Shown in pieces: positions 17,847 to 26,419 of a stretch of DNA of 64,000 nt. Location of the stretch: contig NZ_CP101750.1 in the NCBI RefSeq assembly GCF_026810505.1, forward strand, positions 1,765,448 through 1,829,447. Direction: 5' to 3'. Below the pieces are notes generated by a model. That model ran no database searches. It was not told the DNA's origin and worked only from the letters and a program-made list of their open reading frames with translations. This DNA comes from Streptomyces sp. Je 1-369. Lineage in GTDB: Bacteria; Actinomycetota; Actinomycetes; Streptomycetales; Streptomycetaceae. A program made the position numbers and the translations under genes. Positions within the stretch are counted from its first letter, which is position 1. Each line of letters begins with the position of its first letter.

Positions 17847-20800
17847 TCACTCGTCGCCGGGTGCGCCCAGCGCCTTGGCGCGGACCTGGTCGGCGGTCAT
17901 GGCCCCGGTCCACACCCGGACCTCGTCCAGGGAGGCGGGCAGGTAGTGCCCGTTGACGCCACCGGCCCGGCCTCGCCCGGCCGCGAGCTCACCGCCGCCC
18001 TGTTCGACCGCGGGGAAGGCGGCGCCCCCCTCCTGCGCCTGCTCGGTCTCGCTCAGGTACAGATGGGTGTTGCCGTAGCCGCCATCGACTTCCTCGGTGG
18101 CGTCGTACACGCCGGTGACCTGCACCCACGTGTCCATCTCGGCGGACGTCTCGGACGGCACGGAAGCGGTCGAGAGCACCTTCCCGGCGGCGTCGGTTGC
18201 CGTACGCCCGAAGTGCCAGAGGTAGCCGTCGGCCGAGACCTTCTCCACCCACAGCGCCCACGACGACTCCTTGCCGTCCGGGGTGGACTGGCCGAAGACC
18301 TGGGCGCGGGAGCCGACCTTCATGGCCGCGAACTTCGCGCCGTCCAGCTTGACGTCGGCGGTCACCGTGAAGGAACCGGTCTCGTCCACCACGGGGCCCG
18401 TGGTGGCCATGTAGCCCGAGCTGCCGTCGAGTTCCAGCTCGTTGTCGTCGGGATCCGCGACCGCGCCGGTGGACGAGATGTCCATCGAGCCGAGTGCGTA
18501 CGACGTGAACTCGGCGACCTTCCCGTTCTCCGCGGTGGCGGAGTCCCAGTATCCGACGAGTTCGGTCGCGGGCACGCTGTCGGTCTCCAGGCGCGCGTCC
18601 TGGCGCAGCTGTTCACCGGTCAGCGCGCGCTGCCAGACGTTGGCCTCGTCGAGTCGGCCCATGAAGTTCTCGCCCCATGCACCGCCGACCTTGGAGCGGC
18701 CGAACTGCAGGCCCTCGGTCGAGACCCAGGGCGTGTAGGCGCTGGAGGTCGCGTGGAGCTTGACCGGCTGGCCCTGCGGGCGGCCGTTGACGAACAGCTG
18801 GATGGTGTCGTTCGTCCTGTCGGTGTCGCCCTTGCTGTCGAACACTCCGGCGACGTGGGTCCACACCTCTGTCGACGGGTTCGCGGTGTCCGCGATCGAG
18901 CGGATGTAGACGGGGTTCGTCTTCGTGTCCGTGGCGGTGCGGTTGAACACCCACTTGTTGTACGTGGACGAGTAGTAGAGCGTGAACGCCGAACCGTTGG
19001 CTCCCGGTGCGGAGGCCACCACCCGGTTCGCCGAGGTGTCGGTGAGCAGGACCCACGAGGACAGCGTGAACGAGTCGCCGGTGTTGACCGCGGGCGCGGA
19101 GGTGGCGGCATAGCCGGTCCGCCCGGACTCCGTGCTCACATCGTCGTTGAGGAGCAGCGAGTAGTCGGCGGTGCCGCGGCGACCGAGCACGGACCAGCCC
19201 GCGGCCGTGCCGTCCGTCCGGGCGCGCAGCGTCGCGTCGTGCCGCGTGCCCTCGGACCCGGTGTCCTTGGCCACGGTGGCCGTCGAGCCCGGTGCGCCGT
19301 CGTCGAAGTGCCAGGTGCCGACGGGCCCCGCGGCCGGAGCGACCTTGAAGGCGAACTCGCTCGGGCTGCCCCAGCGTTCACGTACGTCCTTGGCCTGCAC
19401 CGTCAGGACCTGGAGCCCGGACAGTGACGGCGTCGGCTTGACGGTGACGGTCGAGCCGGCCGTCTCGCTGGCGCCCTTCTGGGTCAGCAGCCGCCACCGG
19501 TAGGCGACGATGTCCTTGTCGACGGTGTTCGGCTTGAACTGGAAGGATCCGGCCACTCCGGGGCCGCCCTTGCCCTCGCAGAGGTCGGGGAGGCATTCGG
19601 TGTAGAGACCCGTCGAGGTGATCTGGGGCGCCTTGGGCGCCGTCGAGTCGATCTTGAAGTAGCACCAGGACGAGTAGGCCGACCACAGGTCGCCGTTCCT
19701 CTTGCCGTACGTCCAGTGGGACTGCGTGCGCGCCCTCATGCGGTACAGGCCGCCGTCGGCCCGTTCGCCCATGCGGACCTTCGCCAGCGTGTCGTCCGCC
19801 ACCCAGCCGGGCTTCGGCCGGTAGTCCGACCACACCTGGTGCCAGTCGGCGTCGTCGCCGCGCTGCACGACGAACTCGGCCTGCAGCTCGCCCTTCTCCT
19901 CGCCCGCCTTCGGCTTGACCTGGGTCTGCACCTTGGCCTGCGCCATCGGGTCGAGACGGGTGACGATCGTGGGGGTGCGCGAGGACTTGGCGCAGTACCC
20001 CGTGTTTCCGTTGCCCGGGATGATCCCCACCGATGAGGGGGTGCCGGGCTTCGGCACGTAGATCACCTGGAGCTCGGCGTTGTCGTCGAACCGTTTCCAG
20101 GCCGCCGGGTCGCCCTCGTCGTGCGCCCGCAGCATCAGCGTCAGGGCGCTGAACTTGCCGGACGCCAGATTGCGCACCGAGGAGGTGAGGTTCTCGTCCG
20201 ACTCGTCCGGGTTGTCGTTGAACTCGACCCACTGGTCCGGCTGTTCGGGGCTGCACTGGTCCCCGCGGCCCGCGGAGACGTACCGGTCGCCCATCTGGTC
20301 CCGCTGCGTGGGGCCCGGCCACTTCTTGCCCTTGGAGATGTTGTCGGTGCGCTCCAGGTCGACCCACTTGGCGTCACAGGTGAACGACCAGGTCTCCTTG
20401 GCACGGAAGGTGGCGTCGACGACCTGCTTGCCGGACAGCTTCGAGGGCCCGAACTCGAAGTACATCCGGTTCGTGTGGTCCTTGTCGCAGTAGTACGGGC
20501 CCATGCGGCTGCAGTTGCCGACTCCGTAGTCCCCGTTGAACTGCCAGAAGACGTCGCCGTCACTGGAGAGGACCGTACGCTCCGAGGCGCCGAGGCCGAC
20601 GGGGGGATCGATGCGCACCGGGTAGACGGTCTTCTTGCCGCGCAGCAGCGCCCGGTCCGGACGCACGCTGATGGCGCCGTCCTCGACCTTCACCGGCATT
20701 TCGGCGCTGTGGTCGCCGGGGTTCGGCTGCGTGGCGCTCCGCCCGTGCCGGGCGCCGGGCTCGGCGGCCGGGGCGGACGCCGACTTCGACGACCGGGCGC

Positions 20801-21566
20801 GCTGCGCCTTGTCGCCCGCCGCGTCCCACATCACACCGGCCGGGCCCGCCAGGACGTCGTTGCCGTCCTCGTCGACCGCGCGAAGCCCGCCGTCCGCGCC
20901 GGGGACGACCTGCAGACCCTTGCCTTTGACGGCCAGCCGGACGGTGGCCAGCCGGGGGTCGGCGGCCGCCTCCGGCGTCTTGACGACGAGGATCTCCCTG
21001 AACCCCTCCGACGTGGCCGTCAGTTCGAGGTCGACGCCTTTGAGCACGTTCGGGTACGTCGCCGTGGCGCCCTTCAGCTCGGGGGTCGGCAGCTCGCCGG
21101 GCCAGCCGAGCTCCAGGGCGCCGCGCGGGGTGCCGATGCGGATCATCCTGCTGCCGCTGCCCCCGCCGGAGAAGGCGAGGTCGACGGCGGTCGCCCCGGG
21201 GGCGACGGTGCCGTCGGAGCGGCGCACCAGCGTGGTGTCGATGTCCCGCCAGTCACCGTCGGCCGCCTTCACCCGCTGCGGGGTGGTGGCCTTCGTCAGC
21301 GTGTAGGTGCCGTCGGGATTGGCCACGGTCGTGCTGTAGGTGCCGCGCTCCGACACCACCTCGACCGGCTTACCGGTGGCCGCGGCACGCTCCGACGCCG
21401 TCCGCCCGGCGTCCGTCTTCCCGCCGTCCGCGGACGCGGCCGATCCGGCCAGGCCCACCGCCGTCACCAGCGATGCCAGGACGGCGCACGCCGTCGCCCA
21501 ACTCACCGCGCGAGCACCACTCGATCTTGGCCGTCGCGAATCGCGACGCCCCCTTGCTGTCAGCAC
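17847..21566 (-). CDS. Secreted LamG-domain protein paired with the RHS gene
   Basis: A 1239-aa exported protein starting at GTG 21566 behind GGGGTGGGGAC. The signal peptide (AVSWATACAVLASLVTAVGL, then AGSAASA) ends near residue 46. Residues about 60-350 form a region seen in Streptomyces wall-associated YD proteins (PDGTYTLTKATTPQRVKAAD). Two LamG-like jelly-roll domains lie at about 790-970 and 1010-1215, each with the SFTLSSWVLLTDTSANRVVA / SFTVTADVKLDG strand and a closing LDEANVW / LDEVRVW. LamG domains bind glycans or proteins. The gap to the RHS start is 213 nt, and the same order recurs in streptomycetes as I recall, suggesting one surface system. No catalytic site is visible. Confidence 0.82.
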   Translation of the reverse strand: MLTARGRRDSRRPRSSGARAVSWATACAVLASLVTAVGLAGSAASADGGKTDAGRTASERAAATGKPVEVVSERGTYSTTVANPDGTYTLTKATTPQRVKAADGDWRDIDTTLVRRSDGTVAPGATAVDLAFSGGGSGSRMIRIGTPRGALELGWPGELPTPELKGATATYPNVLKGVDLELTATSEGFREILVVKTPEAAADPRLATVRLAVKGKGLQVVPGADGGLRAVDEDGNDVLAGPAGVMWDAAGDKAQRARSSKSASAPAAEPGARHGRSATQPNPGDHSAEMPVKVEDGAISVRPDRALLRGKKTVYPVRIDPPVGLGASERTVLSSDGDVFWQFNGDYGVGNCSRMGPYYCDKDHTNRMYFEFGPSKLSGKQVVDATFRAKETWSFTCDAKWVDLERTDNISKGKKWPGPTQRDQMGDRYVSAGRGDQCSPEQPDQWVEFNDNPDESDENLTSSVRNLASGKFSALTLMLRAHDEGDPAAWKRFDDNAELQVIYVPKPGTPSSVGIIPGNGNTGYCAKSSRTPTIVTRLDPMAQAKVQTQVKPKAGEEKGELQAEFVVQRGDDADWHQVWSDYRPKPGWVADDTLAKVRMGERADGGLYRMRARTQSHWTYGKRNGDLWSAYSSWCYFKIDSTAPKAPQITSTGLYTECLPDLCEGKGGPGVAGSFQFKPNTVDKDIVAYRWRLLTQKGASETAGSTVTVKPTPSLSGLQVLTVQAKDVRERWGSPSEFAFKVAPAAGPVGTWHFDDGAPGSTATVAKDTGSEGTRHDATLRARTDGTAAGWSVLGRRGTADYSLLLNDDVSTESGRTGYAATSAPAVNTGDSFTLSSWVLLTDTSANRVVASAPGANGSAFTLYYSSTYNKWVFNRTATDTKTNPVYIRSIADTANPSTEVWTHVAGVFDSKGDTDRTNDTIQLFVNGRPQGQPVKLHATSSAYTPWVSTEGLQFGRSKVGGAWGENFMGRLDEANVWQRALTGEQLRQDARLETDSVPATELVGYWDSATAENGKVAEFTSYALGSMDISSTGAVADPDDNELELDGSSGYMATTGPVVDETGSFTVTADVKLDGAKFAAMKVGSRAQVFGQSTPDGKESSWALWVEKVSADGYLWHFGRTATDAAGKVLSTASVPSETSAEMDTWVQVTGVYDATEEVDGGYGNTHLYLSETEQAQEGGAAFPAVEQGGGELAAGRGRAGGVNGHYLPASLDEVRVWTGAMTADQVRAKALGAPGDE

Positions 21567-21608
21567 GTCCCCACCCCAGGTTTACAGGTTCTCCACAGAA
21601 ACGAGCGA

Positions 21609-21638
21609 AGCTAAGCACCTACTCTCAGTAAGCGTCAA
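21609..21638 (-). promoter_or_regulatory. Candidate promoter of the LamG-RHS operon
   Basis: On the minus strand TTGACG (21638-21633) and TTAGCT (21614-21609) are separated by 18 nt, about 45 nt before the LamG start, within a conspicuously AT-rich stretch (21570-21690). The -35 is good, the -10 weak. Confidence 0.35.
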
Positions 21639-21716
21639 TAAAGGGTAAGTAAAGACGGGCATAAGGCACCCCGCCTGACCTGCAGAAATATGGATTGGTC
21701 TGGACAACCCGGGACT

Positions 21717-22316
21717 TCACGACATCGTGACCGGCCCCTCCCCCCTGATCCGCGCATGCAGATGCATGTCATGCCACCCGTCCTCGTGCAGCAGCGCACT
21801 CCGCTTCGTGCCCTCCGCCGCGAACCCCGTCTTCAGGGCCACGCGGCACGACGCCTCGTTCGCCGTCGAGTGGGTCAGTTCCAGGCGGTGCAGGCCCACC
21901 TCGTCGAACGCCCACGCCGAGAGCGCCTCGACGGCGCGGGGGGCGATGCCGCGGCCGCGGGCCGACGGCATCGTCCAGTACGCGATCTCCGCCTGGCCGT
22001 CCGCGAGCACGATGCAGCGCAGCGCGACACGCCCCACGACCTCGTCGGTCCCCGCGTCGGCGATCGCCCAGTACGCGTCGCGTTCGTCCGCCCACGCCTT
22101 GCGCCAGCCCTCTATCCAACCGCGCGCCTCGCTCTCGGAGTCGGCCACGCGCGCGTGCCAGCGCTGCATCACGGGGTCCTGGAACGCCTCGTACACGGCG
22201 GGCACATCGGCAGTCGACCAGGGGCGCAGGATCAGTCCGCCGGGAGCGGGGAGCGTCGGCTGCGCGCGGCGGGCCAGGGTGCCTGCCGCGACGATGTCGG
22301 AGATCTTGAAGGGCAT
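21717..22316 (-). CDS. GNAT N-acetyltransferase (RimJ/RimL-like)
   Basis: A 199-aa acetyl-CoA-dependent transferase. The acetyl-CoA pyrophosphate loop reads ARGRGIAPRAVEALSAWAF (about 125-143), preceded by the strand QAEIAYWTMP and followed by LHRLELTHSTANEASCRVAL and KTGFAAEGTKRSA, the standard RimJ/RimL order. The substrate (ribosomal protein, antibiotic or other amine) cannot be read from the sequence. It opens with MPFKISDI but without a clear ribosome site. It is flanked by the LamG promoter region and a divergent pseudouridine synthase. Confidence 0.88.
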   Translation of the reverse strand: MPFKISDIVAAGTLARRAQPTLPAPGGLILRPWSTADVPAVYEAFQDPVMQRWHARVADSESEARGWIEGWRKAWADERDAYWAIADAGTDEVVGRVALRCIVLADGQAEIAYWTMPSARGRGIAPRAVEALSAWAFDEVGLHRLELTHSTANEASCRVALKTGFAAEGTKRSALLHEDGWHDMHLHARIRGEGPVTMS

Positions 22317-22496
22317 GGGCGCATCGTGTCAGCGGGGACACGCGCGACGGCAGTGGTTTTCCGGGGCGCACATGAGCCTGCGGGACCCGGACCCGCGCGC
22401 CCCGCACACCCGCCCGCCCCGGAAGATCCACGAACGCCCCGATCGCCCCCGTCCACACCCTCTATGACCTGCGGCGCCCCGTACGCTGACCCCCTG

Positions 22497-23441
22497 ATGA
22501 GACGCAAGCGCCGCCTTCCCCCCGCCCCGCTCCCCCAGCGCGACGGCATCGACCCCGTCCGGGTCGCGCTGCCGCCCGACGGGGCGTGGCCGACCGTGCG
22601 CGACTATCTGACGGAGCGGCTGCCGGTCGGGCCGGACGTCGTCGACGCGATGGTGCGGGATGGCCGGATCGTCGGCGCGGACGGTGCACCGGTGGCCCCG
22701 GACACCCCCTATCTGCCGGGCGCCTCCGTCTGGTTCCACCGGGACCTCCCCGCCGAGGTCCCCGTCCCCTTCGCCCTCGACGTCGTCCACCGCGACGAGC
22801 ACATCGTCGTCGTGGACAAGCCGCACTTCCTCGCGACGATGCCCCGCGGCAGCCACGTCACGCAGACGGCCCTCGCCCGGCTCCGCACCGAACTCGGCAT
22901 CCCGACGCTCGGCGTCGCCCACCGCCTGGACCGGCTGACCGCCGGACTGCTCCTGTGCACGGTGCGGCCCGCGGAACGCGGGGCGTATCAGACGTTGTTC
23001 GGGGACCGTCGGGTGCGTAAGGAGTACGAGGCCGTGGCCGCGTACGATCCGGGCGTGCCGCTCCCCCGGAGCGTGCGCAGCCACATCGTGAAGGAGCGCG
23101 GGATCATCGCCGCGTACGAGGTGGCGGACGCCGAGCCCAACAGCGAGAGCCGCGTCGAACTCGTCGAGCACCGCGCGGGCCTCGGCCGCTACCGTCTGAC
23201 CCCGCACACCGGCCGTACCCACCAACTCCGCGTCCACATGAACGCGTTGGGCCTGCCGATCCTCGGCGACCCCGTCTACCCGGTGGTGGCCGGGCCCGTG
23301 CCACCGGGCGACTTCCGGCGGCCCCTGCAACTCCTGGCGCGCGTCCTGGAGTTCACGGACCCGGTCACGGGCGTCGCCCACCGTTTCACCAGCGGGCGGA
23401 CGCTGGGCGCCTGGGAGGCGTACGACAGCTGGGCGCGGTAG
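22497..23441 (+). CDS. RluA-family RNA pseudouridine synthase
   Basis: A 314-aa enzyme converting uridine to pseudouridine in RNA. The catalytic motif HRLDRLTAGLLLCTVRP (about 141-157) contains the essential Asp. The second family motif, TGRTHQLRVHMNALGLPILG, lies at about 238-257. An N-terminal S4-like stretch (VRDYLTERLPVGPDVVDAMV) may help bind RNA. The start at ATG 22497 removes a long meaningless upstream extension. The gene ends 6 nt before the converging P450 gene. Whether it modifies 23S rRNA or tRNA is not known. Confidence 0.88.
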   Translation: MRRKRRLPPAPLPQRDGIDPVRVALPPDGAWPTVRDYLTERLPVGPDVVDAMVRDGRIVGADGAPVAPDTPYLPGASVWFHRDLPAEVPVPFALDVVHRDEHIVVVDKPHFLATMPRGSHVTQTALARLRTELGIPTLGVAHRLDRLTAGLLLCTVRPAERGAYQTLFGDRRVRKEYEAVAAYDPGVPLPRSVRSHIVKERGIIAAYEVADAEPNSESRVELVEHRAGLGRYRLTPHTGRTHQLRVHMNALGLPILGDPVYPVVAGPVPPGDFRRPLQLLARVLEFTDPVTGVAHRFTSGRTLGAWEAYDSWAR

Positions 23442-23447
23442 CCCCTG

Positions 23448-24935
23448 TCAGTAGCCGCGCCACCAGGTGAGGAAGCGCTGCCACGCTCCCCTGGGGCGGA
23501 CGGCCTCGGGAGCCGGGGCCGGGGCGGGCGCCGACGGCCGGGGGGCCGGGGCGGCGGGGGCGGCGGGGGCCGGAGGGTGCGGCGCCGGGGACGACACCTG
23601 CCAGTCCCTGCGCTGGGGCGGCAGGTGCGCCGAGGGGCGGGCCGTGATGTCCTGCGGCGGGCGCGGCGCGAACGTGACCGGCAGCTCCACGAGGTGCCGC
23701 GACAGGATCGACGACGTCCACCCCAGATCCCGCTCGTCGATGGCGAGTTCGACGTCCGGCAGCCGCATCAGGAGCGCGTCGACGCCGGTGTCGGCGATGG
23801 CGCGCCCGATGTCCTGGCCCGGGCACTCGTGCGGCCCGCCGCTGAACGCGAGGTGCGAGCGGTTGCCCTGCATGTTGGCGGCGAGGTCGGGCCGTACGAC
23901 CGGGTCGACGTTGCCCGGCGCGATGCCCATGATCAGGCCGTCGCCCGCGCGGATGTGCTGACCGCCCAGCTGGGTGTCCTGCTTCGCGAAGTAGCCGACC
24001 ATCGCGCTGAACGGCGGCTCGTCCCACAGGGACTGCTCGACCGCCTCGGGAACGGTCATCTGCCCGCCGCTGAGCTGCGCCCGGAAGCGCGGGTCGGTGA
24101 GGACCATCCGCACGACGTTCGCGATGAGGTTGGCGGTGGCCTCGTACGCGGCGATGAGCACGAGCCGCAGGTGCTCGCCGACCTCGTTGTCGGTGAGCTG
24201 CGCGGGGTGGGCGATGAGGCTGCTGGTGAAGTCCTCCTCGGCGTTGGCGCGGCGCCGCCGCACCAGCCCCATCAGGACCTCCATCACGTACGCGTTGCTC
24301 GCGATGGCGGTGTCGGTGCCCTTGATCATGTCGCGGGCGGACTGCACCATCCGCTCGTTGTACTCCTCGGGCATCCCGAGGACGTGGCACATCACCATCA
24401 TCGGCAGGTGTTCGGCGAACTGGCTGACGAGGTCGGCGTGACCGTCCTGGCAGAAGTCGTTCAGCAGATGGTTCGTATAGCGGTTGATGTGGCGGCGGAT
24501 GCCTCGGTGGTCGATGCCGGACATGGCGCCGGTGACCGCGCCGCGCAGCCTCTGGTGCTCGTCGCCCTCGACGAAGCTGCACATCGGCTGCCAGGTGAAG
24601 ACGGGCGCGAGCGGATGGTCGAGGCCCGCGCTGCCGTCCCGCACGGCCCGCCAGACGCGCGAGTCGCGGGTGTAGTGCGAGGGAGTGCGGACCATGTGGA
24701 GGTTCTCGCTGTGGCCGAGCACCACCCACATCGGCACGTCGTTGTGGATCAGCACGGGCGCGACCGGGCCGTGCTCGGCGCGCAGCTTCTCGTACAGCCC
24801 CGCGAGGTCGGTGTCCGCCTCGGGGCCGTAGATGCGGCGCAGGCCGCCGGGGCCGAGGCCGTGGGCGGGGCAGCCGGGCGGCGCGGCACCGAGGTCGCCG
24901 GCGCCGGCCCAGGAGGAAGGGGGAGGAGTCGTCAC
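23448..24935 (-). CDS. cvnE: Conservon cytochrome P450 lacking the ExxR motif (CYP157-like)
   Basis: A protein of about 495 aa. The heme loop FSGGPHECPGQDIGRA supplies the cysteine ligand, and the I helix has AAYEATANLIANV. In the K helix, where P450s carry ExxR, this protein reads AVEQSLWDEPPF, so the arginine is absent; EQSLW is the sequence I recall as described for the Streptomyces CYP157 family. The C-terminal 90 residues are a Pro/Ala-rich tail ending WQRFLTWWRGY. The GTG at 24935 has GGAG eight nt upstream; a GTG at 24995, two nt after the cvnD stop, is the alternative. As the last gene of the conservon it may be an effector or ligand sensor rather than an ordinary oxygenase. Confidence 0.88.
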   Translation of the reverse strand: MTTPPPSSWAGAGDLGAAPPGCPAHGLGPGGLRRIYGPEADTDLAGLYEKLRAEHGPVAPVLIHNDVPMWVVLGHSENLHMVRTPSHYTRDSRVWRAVRDGSAGLDHPLAPVFTWQPMCSFVEGDEHQRLRGAVTGAMSGIDHRGIRRHINRYTNHLLNDFCQDGHADLVSQFAEHLPMMVMCHVLGMPEEYNERMVQSARDMIKGTDTAIASNAYVMEVLMGLVRRRRANAEEDFTSSLIAHPAQLTDNEVGEHLRLVLIAAYEATANLIANVVRMVLTDPRFRAQLSGGQMTVPEAVEQSLWDEPPFSAMVGYFAKQDTQLGGQHIRAGDGLIMGIAPGNVDPVVRPDLAANMQGNRSHLAFSGGPHECPGQDIGRAIADTGVDALLMRLPDVELAIDERDLGWTSSILSRHLVELPVTFAPRPPQDITARPSAHLPPQRRDWQVSSPAPHPPAPAAPAAPAPRPSAPAPAPAPEAVRPRGAWQRFLTWWRGY

Positions 24936-24997
24936 GGTCGTCGCTCCGGGTTTCACTGAGGGGGGTTGCGGGTGGCTGGGTACGGGTGCGGACACGG

Positions 24998-25621
24998 TCA
25001 GACGCGCGCCGTGGTCAGGGAGTGGAGGTAGCGCATCAGGGTCATCAGGACGTCCCGGCTGGATTCCCTGCGGCGGGCGTCGCACGCCATGATCGGCACG
25101 ACGGCCTCCAGGTCGAGCGCCTTGCGCAGGGTCTCGACCGGGTGGTGGGGCGCGTCGGGGAAGTCGTTGACGGCGACGACGAACGGCACGCCGCGCTCCT
25201 CAAGGCGGCCGATGACGTCGAAGCTGACCTCGAGGCGGCGGGTGTCGATGAGCACGACCGCGCCGAGCGCGCCTTCGAAGAGGCCGTTCCACAGGAACCA
25301 GAAGCGTTCCTGGCCGGGGGTTCCGAAGAGGTAGAGGACGAGTTCCTCGGAGACGCTGATGCGGCCGAAGTCCATCGCCACGGTGGTGGCCGTCTTGGAC
25401 TCGGAGCCGTAGTTGTCGTCGACGCCGATGCCCGCCTGGGTCATCGTCTCCTCGGTGGTCAGCGGGCGGATCTCGCTCACCGAACCGACCATCGTCGTCT
25501 TGCCGACCCCGAAACCGCCCACGATCACGACCTTCACGGCGGCCGCGGCCGTGTGCGGCAGGACGTCCTCACTGCGCGGGCCGGTGATCGTGTCCGTGTT
25601 CCTAGAGTTTCTGAAGTCCAT
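24998..25621 (-). CDS. cvnD: Conservon small GTPase
   Basis: A 207-aa Ras-like/MglA-type GTP-binding protein. The P-loop is GGFGVGKTTMVGSV (about 35-48), switch II is LFGTPGQERFWFLW, and VVAVNDF stands where NKxD would be in Ras. CvnD proteins bind and hydrolyse GTP, and the set is thought to act as a membrane signalling complex with CvnA as receptor. The start overlaps the end of cvnC by 20 nt, and the stop is within 2 nt of the alternative P450 start, so translation is coupled along the operon. Confidence 0.92.
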   Translation of the reverse strand: MDFRNSRNTDTITGPRSEDVLPHTAAAAVKVVIVGGFGVGKTTMVGSVSEIRPLTTEETMTQAGIGVDDNYGSESKTATTVAMDFGRISVSEELVLYLFGTPGQERFWFLWNGLFEGALGAVVLIDTRRLEVSFDVIGRLEERGVPFVVAVNDFPDAPHHPVETLRKALDLEAVVPIMACDARRRESSRDVLMTLMRYLHSLTTARV

Positions 25622-26015
25622 GCATCACCGCTTCGAGGAGGGATCGGTCGGGGAGCGCGGAGCGGACGACGGGGGCGCGCGCCTGCACGAGGTCGGTCGC
25701 CAGTAACTCCGTCAGGACGACGGTCACGACGGAGAACGGCAGCGACATGTACGCCGAGAGCTCGGCGACGGAGAGCGGCGTCGTGCACAGCCGCAGTACC
25801 GCCGAGTGTTCCGGCTGCGCCGTCGGGGACGCCTCGCCCTGCGCGACGATCAGGGTGACGAGGTCGAGCGGTGCCCGCTCGGAGTCCTCGCCCGTGAGGA
25901 TGTACAGCCGCTCCGGGTTCCCGGGGCTGCGGCGCTCCCGCTGGGGGGTCGCACCGCCCTGCGGCGGTACATCGCCCTGTTGCGGGCCGCGTGGGGAGTC
26001 CTGCGGAGGAGTCAT
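25602..26015 (-). CDS. cvnC: Conservon DUF742 protein
   Basis: A 137-aa protein with a disordered Pro/Gln-rich N terminus (residues 1-32), then the DUF742 core: RLYILTGEDSERAPLDLVTL, a winged-helix-like region AELSAYMSLPFSVVTVVLTE, and the conserved end SLLEAVMHGLQKL. It overlaps cvnB by 4 nt (ATGA) and cvnD by 20 nt. The fold suggests a protein-interaction or DNA-binding-like module in the Cvn complex; its biochemical role is not known. Confidence 0.92.
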   Translation of the reverse strand: MTPPQDSPRGPQQGDVPPQGGATPQRERRSPGNPERLYILTGEDSERAPLDLVTLIVAQGEASPTAQPEHSAVLRLCTTPLSVAELSAYMSLPFSVVTVVLTELLATDLVQARAPVVRSALPDRSLLEAVMHGLQKL

Positions 26016-26419
26016 ACGGCCTGCCCGTCACGCCGGGGCGGGCTGGTCAGGTGCGCCCCGATGCGTACGACGAGGTCGCGCATGCGGGTGGCGACGAGGC
26101 CCGCGTCGACGGTTTCGTCGGCGAGCACGGCGAGGTAGGCGCCCGCGCCCGCGGCCATCAGGTAGAAGTAGCCGCCGTTGATCTCGATGATGACCATCTT
26201 CATGCCGCCGTCGCTGTGCGGGATCTCGGTGGCGACGGCGGCGGCGAGGCTCTGCAGACCCGCGCAGGCCGCGGCGATGCGGTCGGCCGCGTCCGGGTCG
26301 CCGCCGTAGCGCGCGATGCGCAGACCGTCCGCCGAGAGCACCACGATCTGCCGGGTCTGCGGCACTCCGTCGGCGAGCTCCTTCAGCATCCAGTCGAAGT
26401 TGGCGCGTTGCTGGATCAC
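26012..26419 (-). CDS. cvnB: Conservon roadblock/LC7 protein
   Basis: A 135-aa roadblock/LC7 protein (FDWMLKELADGVPQTRQIVV, then SADGLRIARYGGD and the GMKMVIIEINGGYFYLMAAG strand pair). The family acts as partner and regulator of MglA/Ras-like GTPases, here presumably CvnD. It starts at GTG 26419, overlapping the cvnA stop in a GTGA arrangement, and ends overlapping cvnC in ATGA. These overlaps fix both ends and indicate stoichiometric co-translation. Confidence 0.92.
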   Translation of the reverse strand: MIQQRANFDWMLKELADGVPQTRQIVVLSADGLRIARYGGDPDAADRIAAACAGLQSLAAAVATEIPHSDGGMKMVIIEINGGYFYLMAAGAGAYLAVLADETVDAGLVATRMRDLVVRIGAHLTSPPRRDGQAV

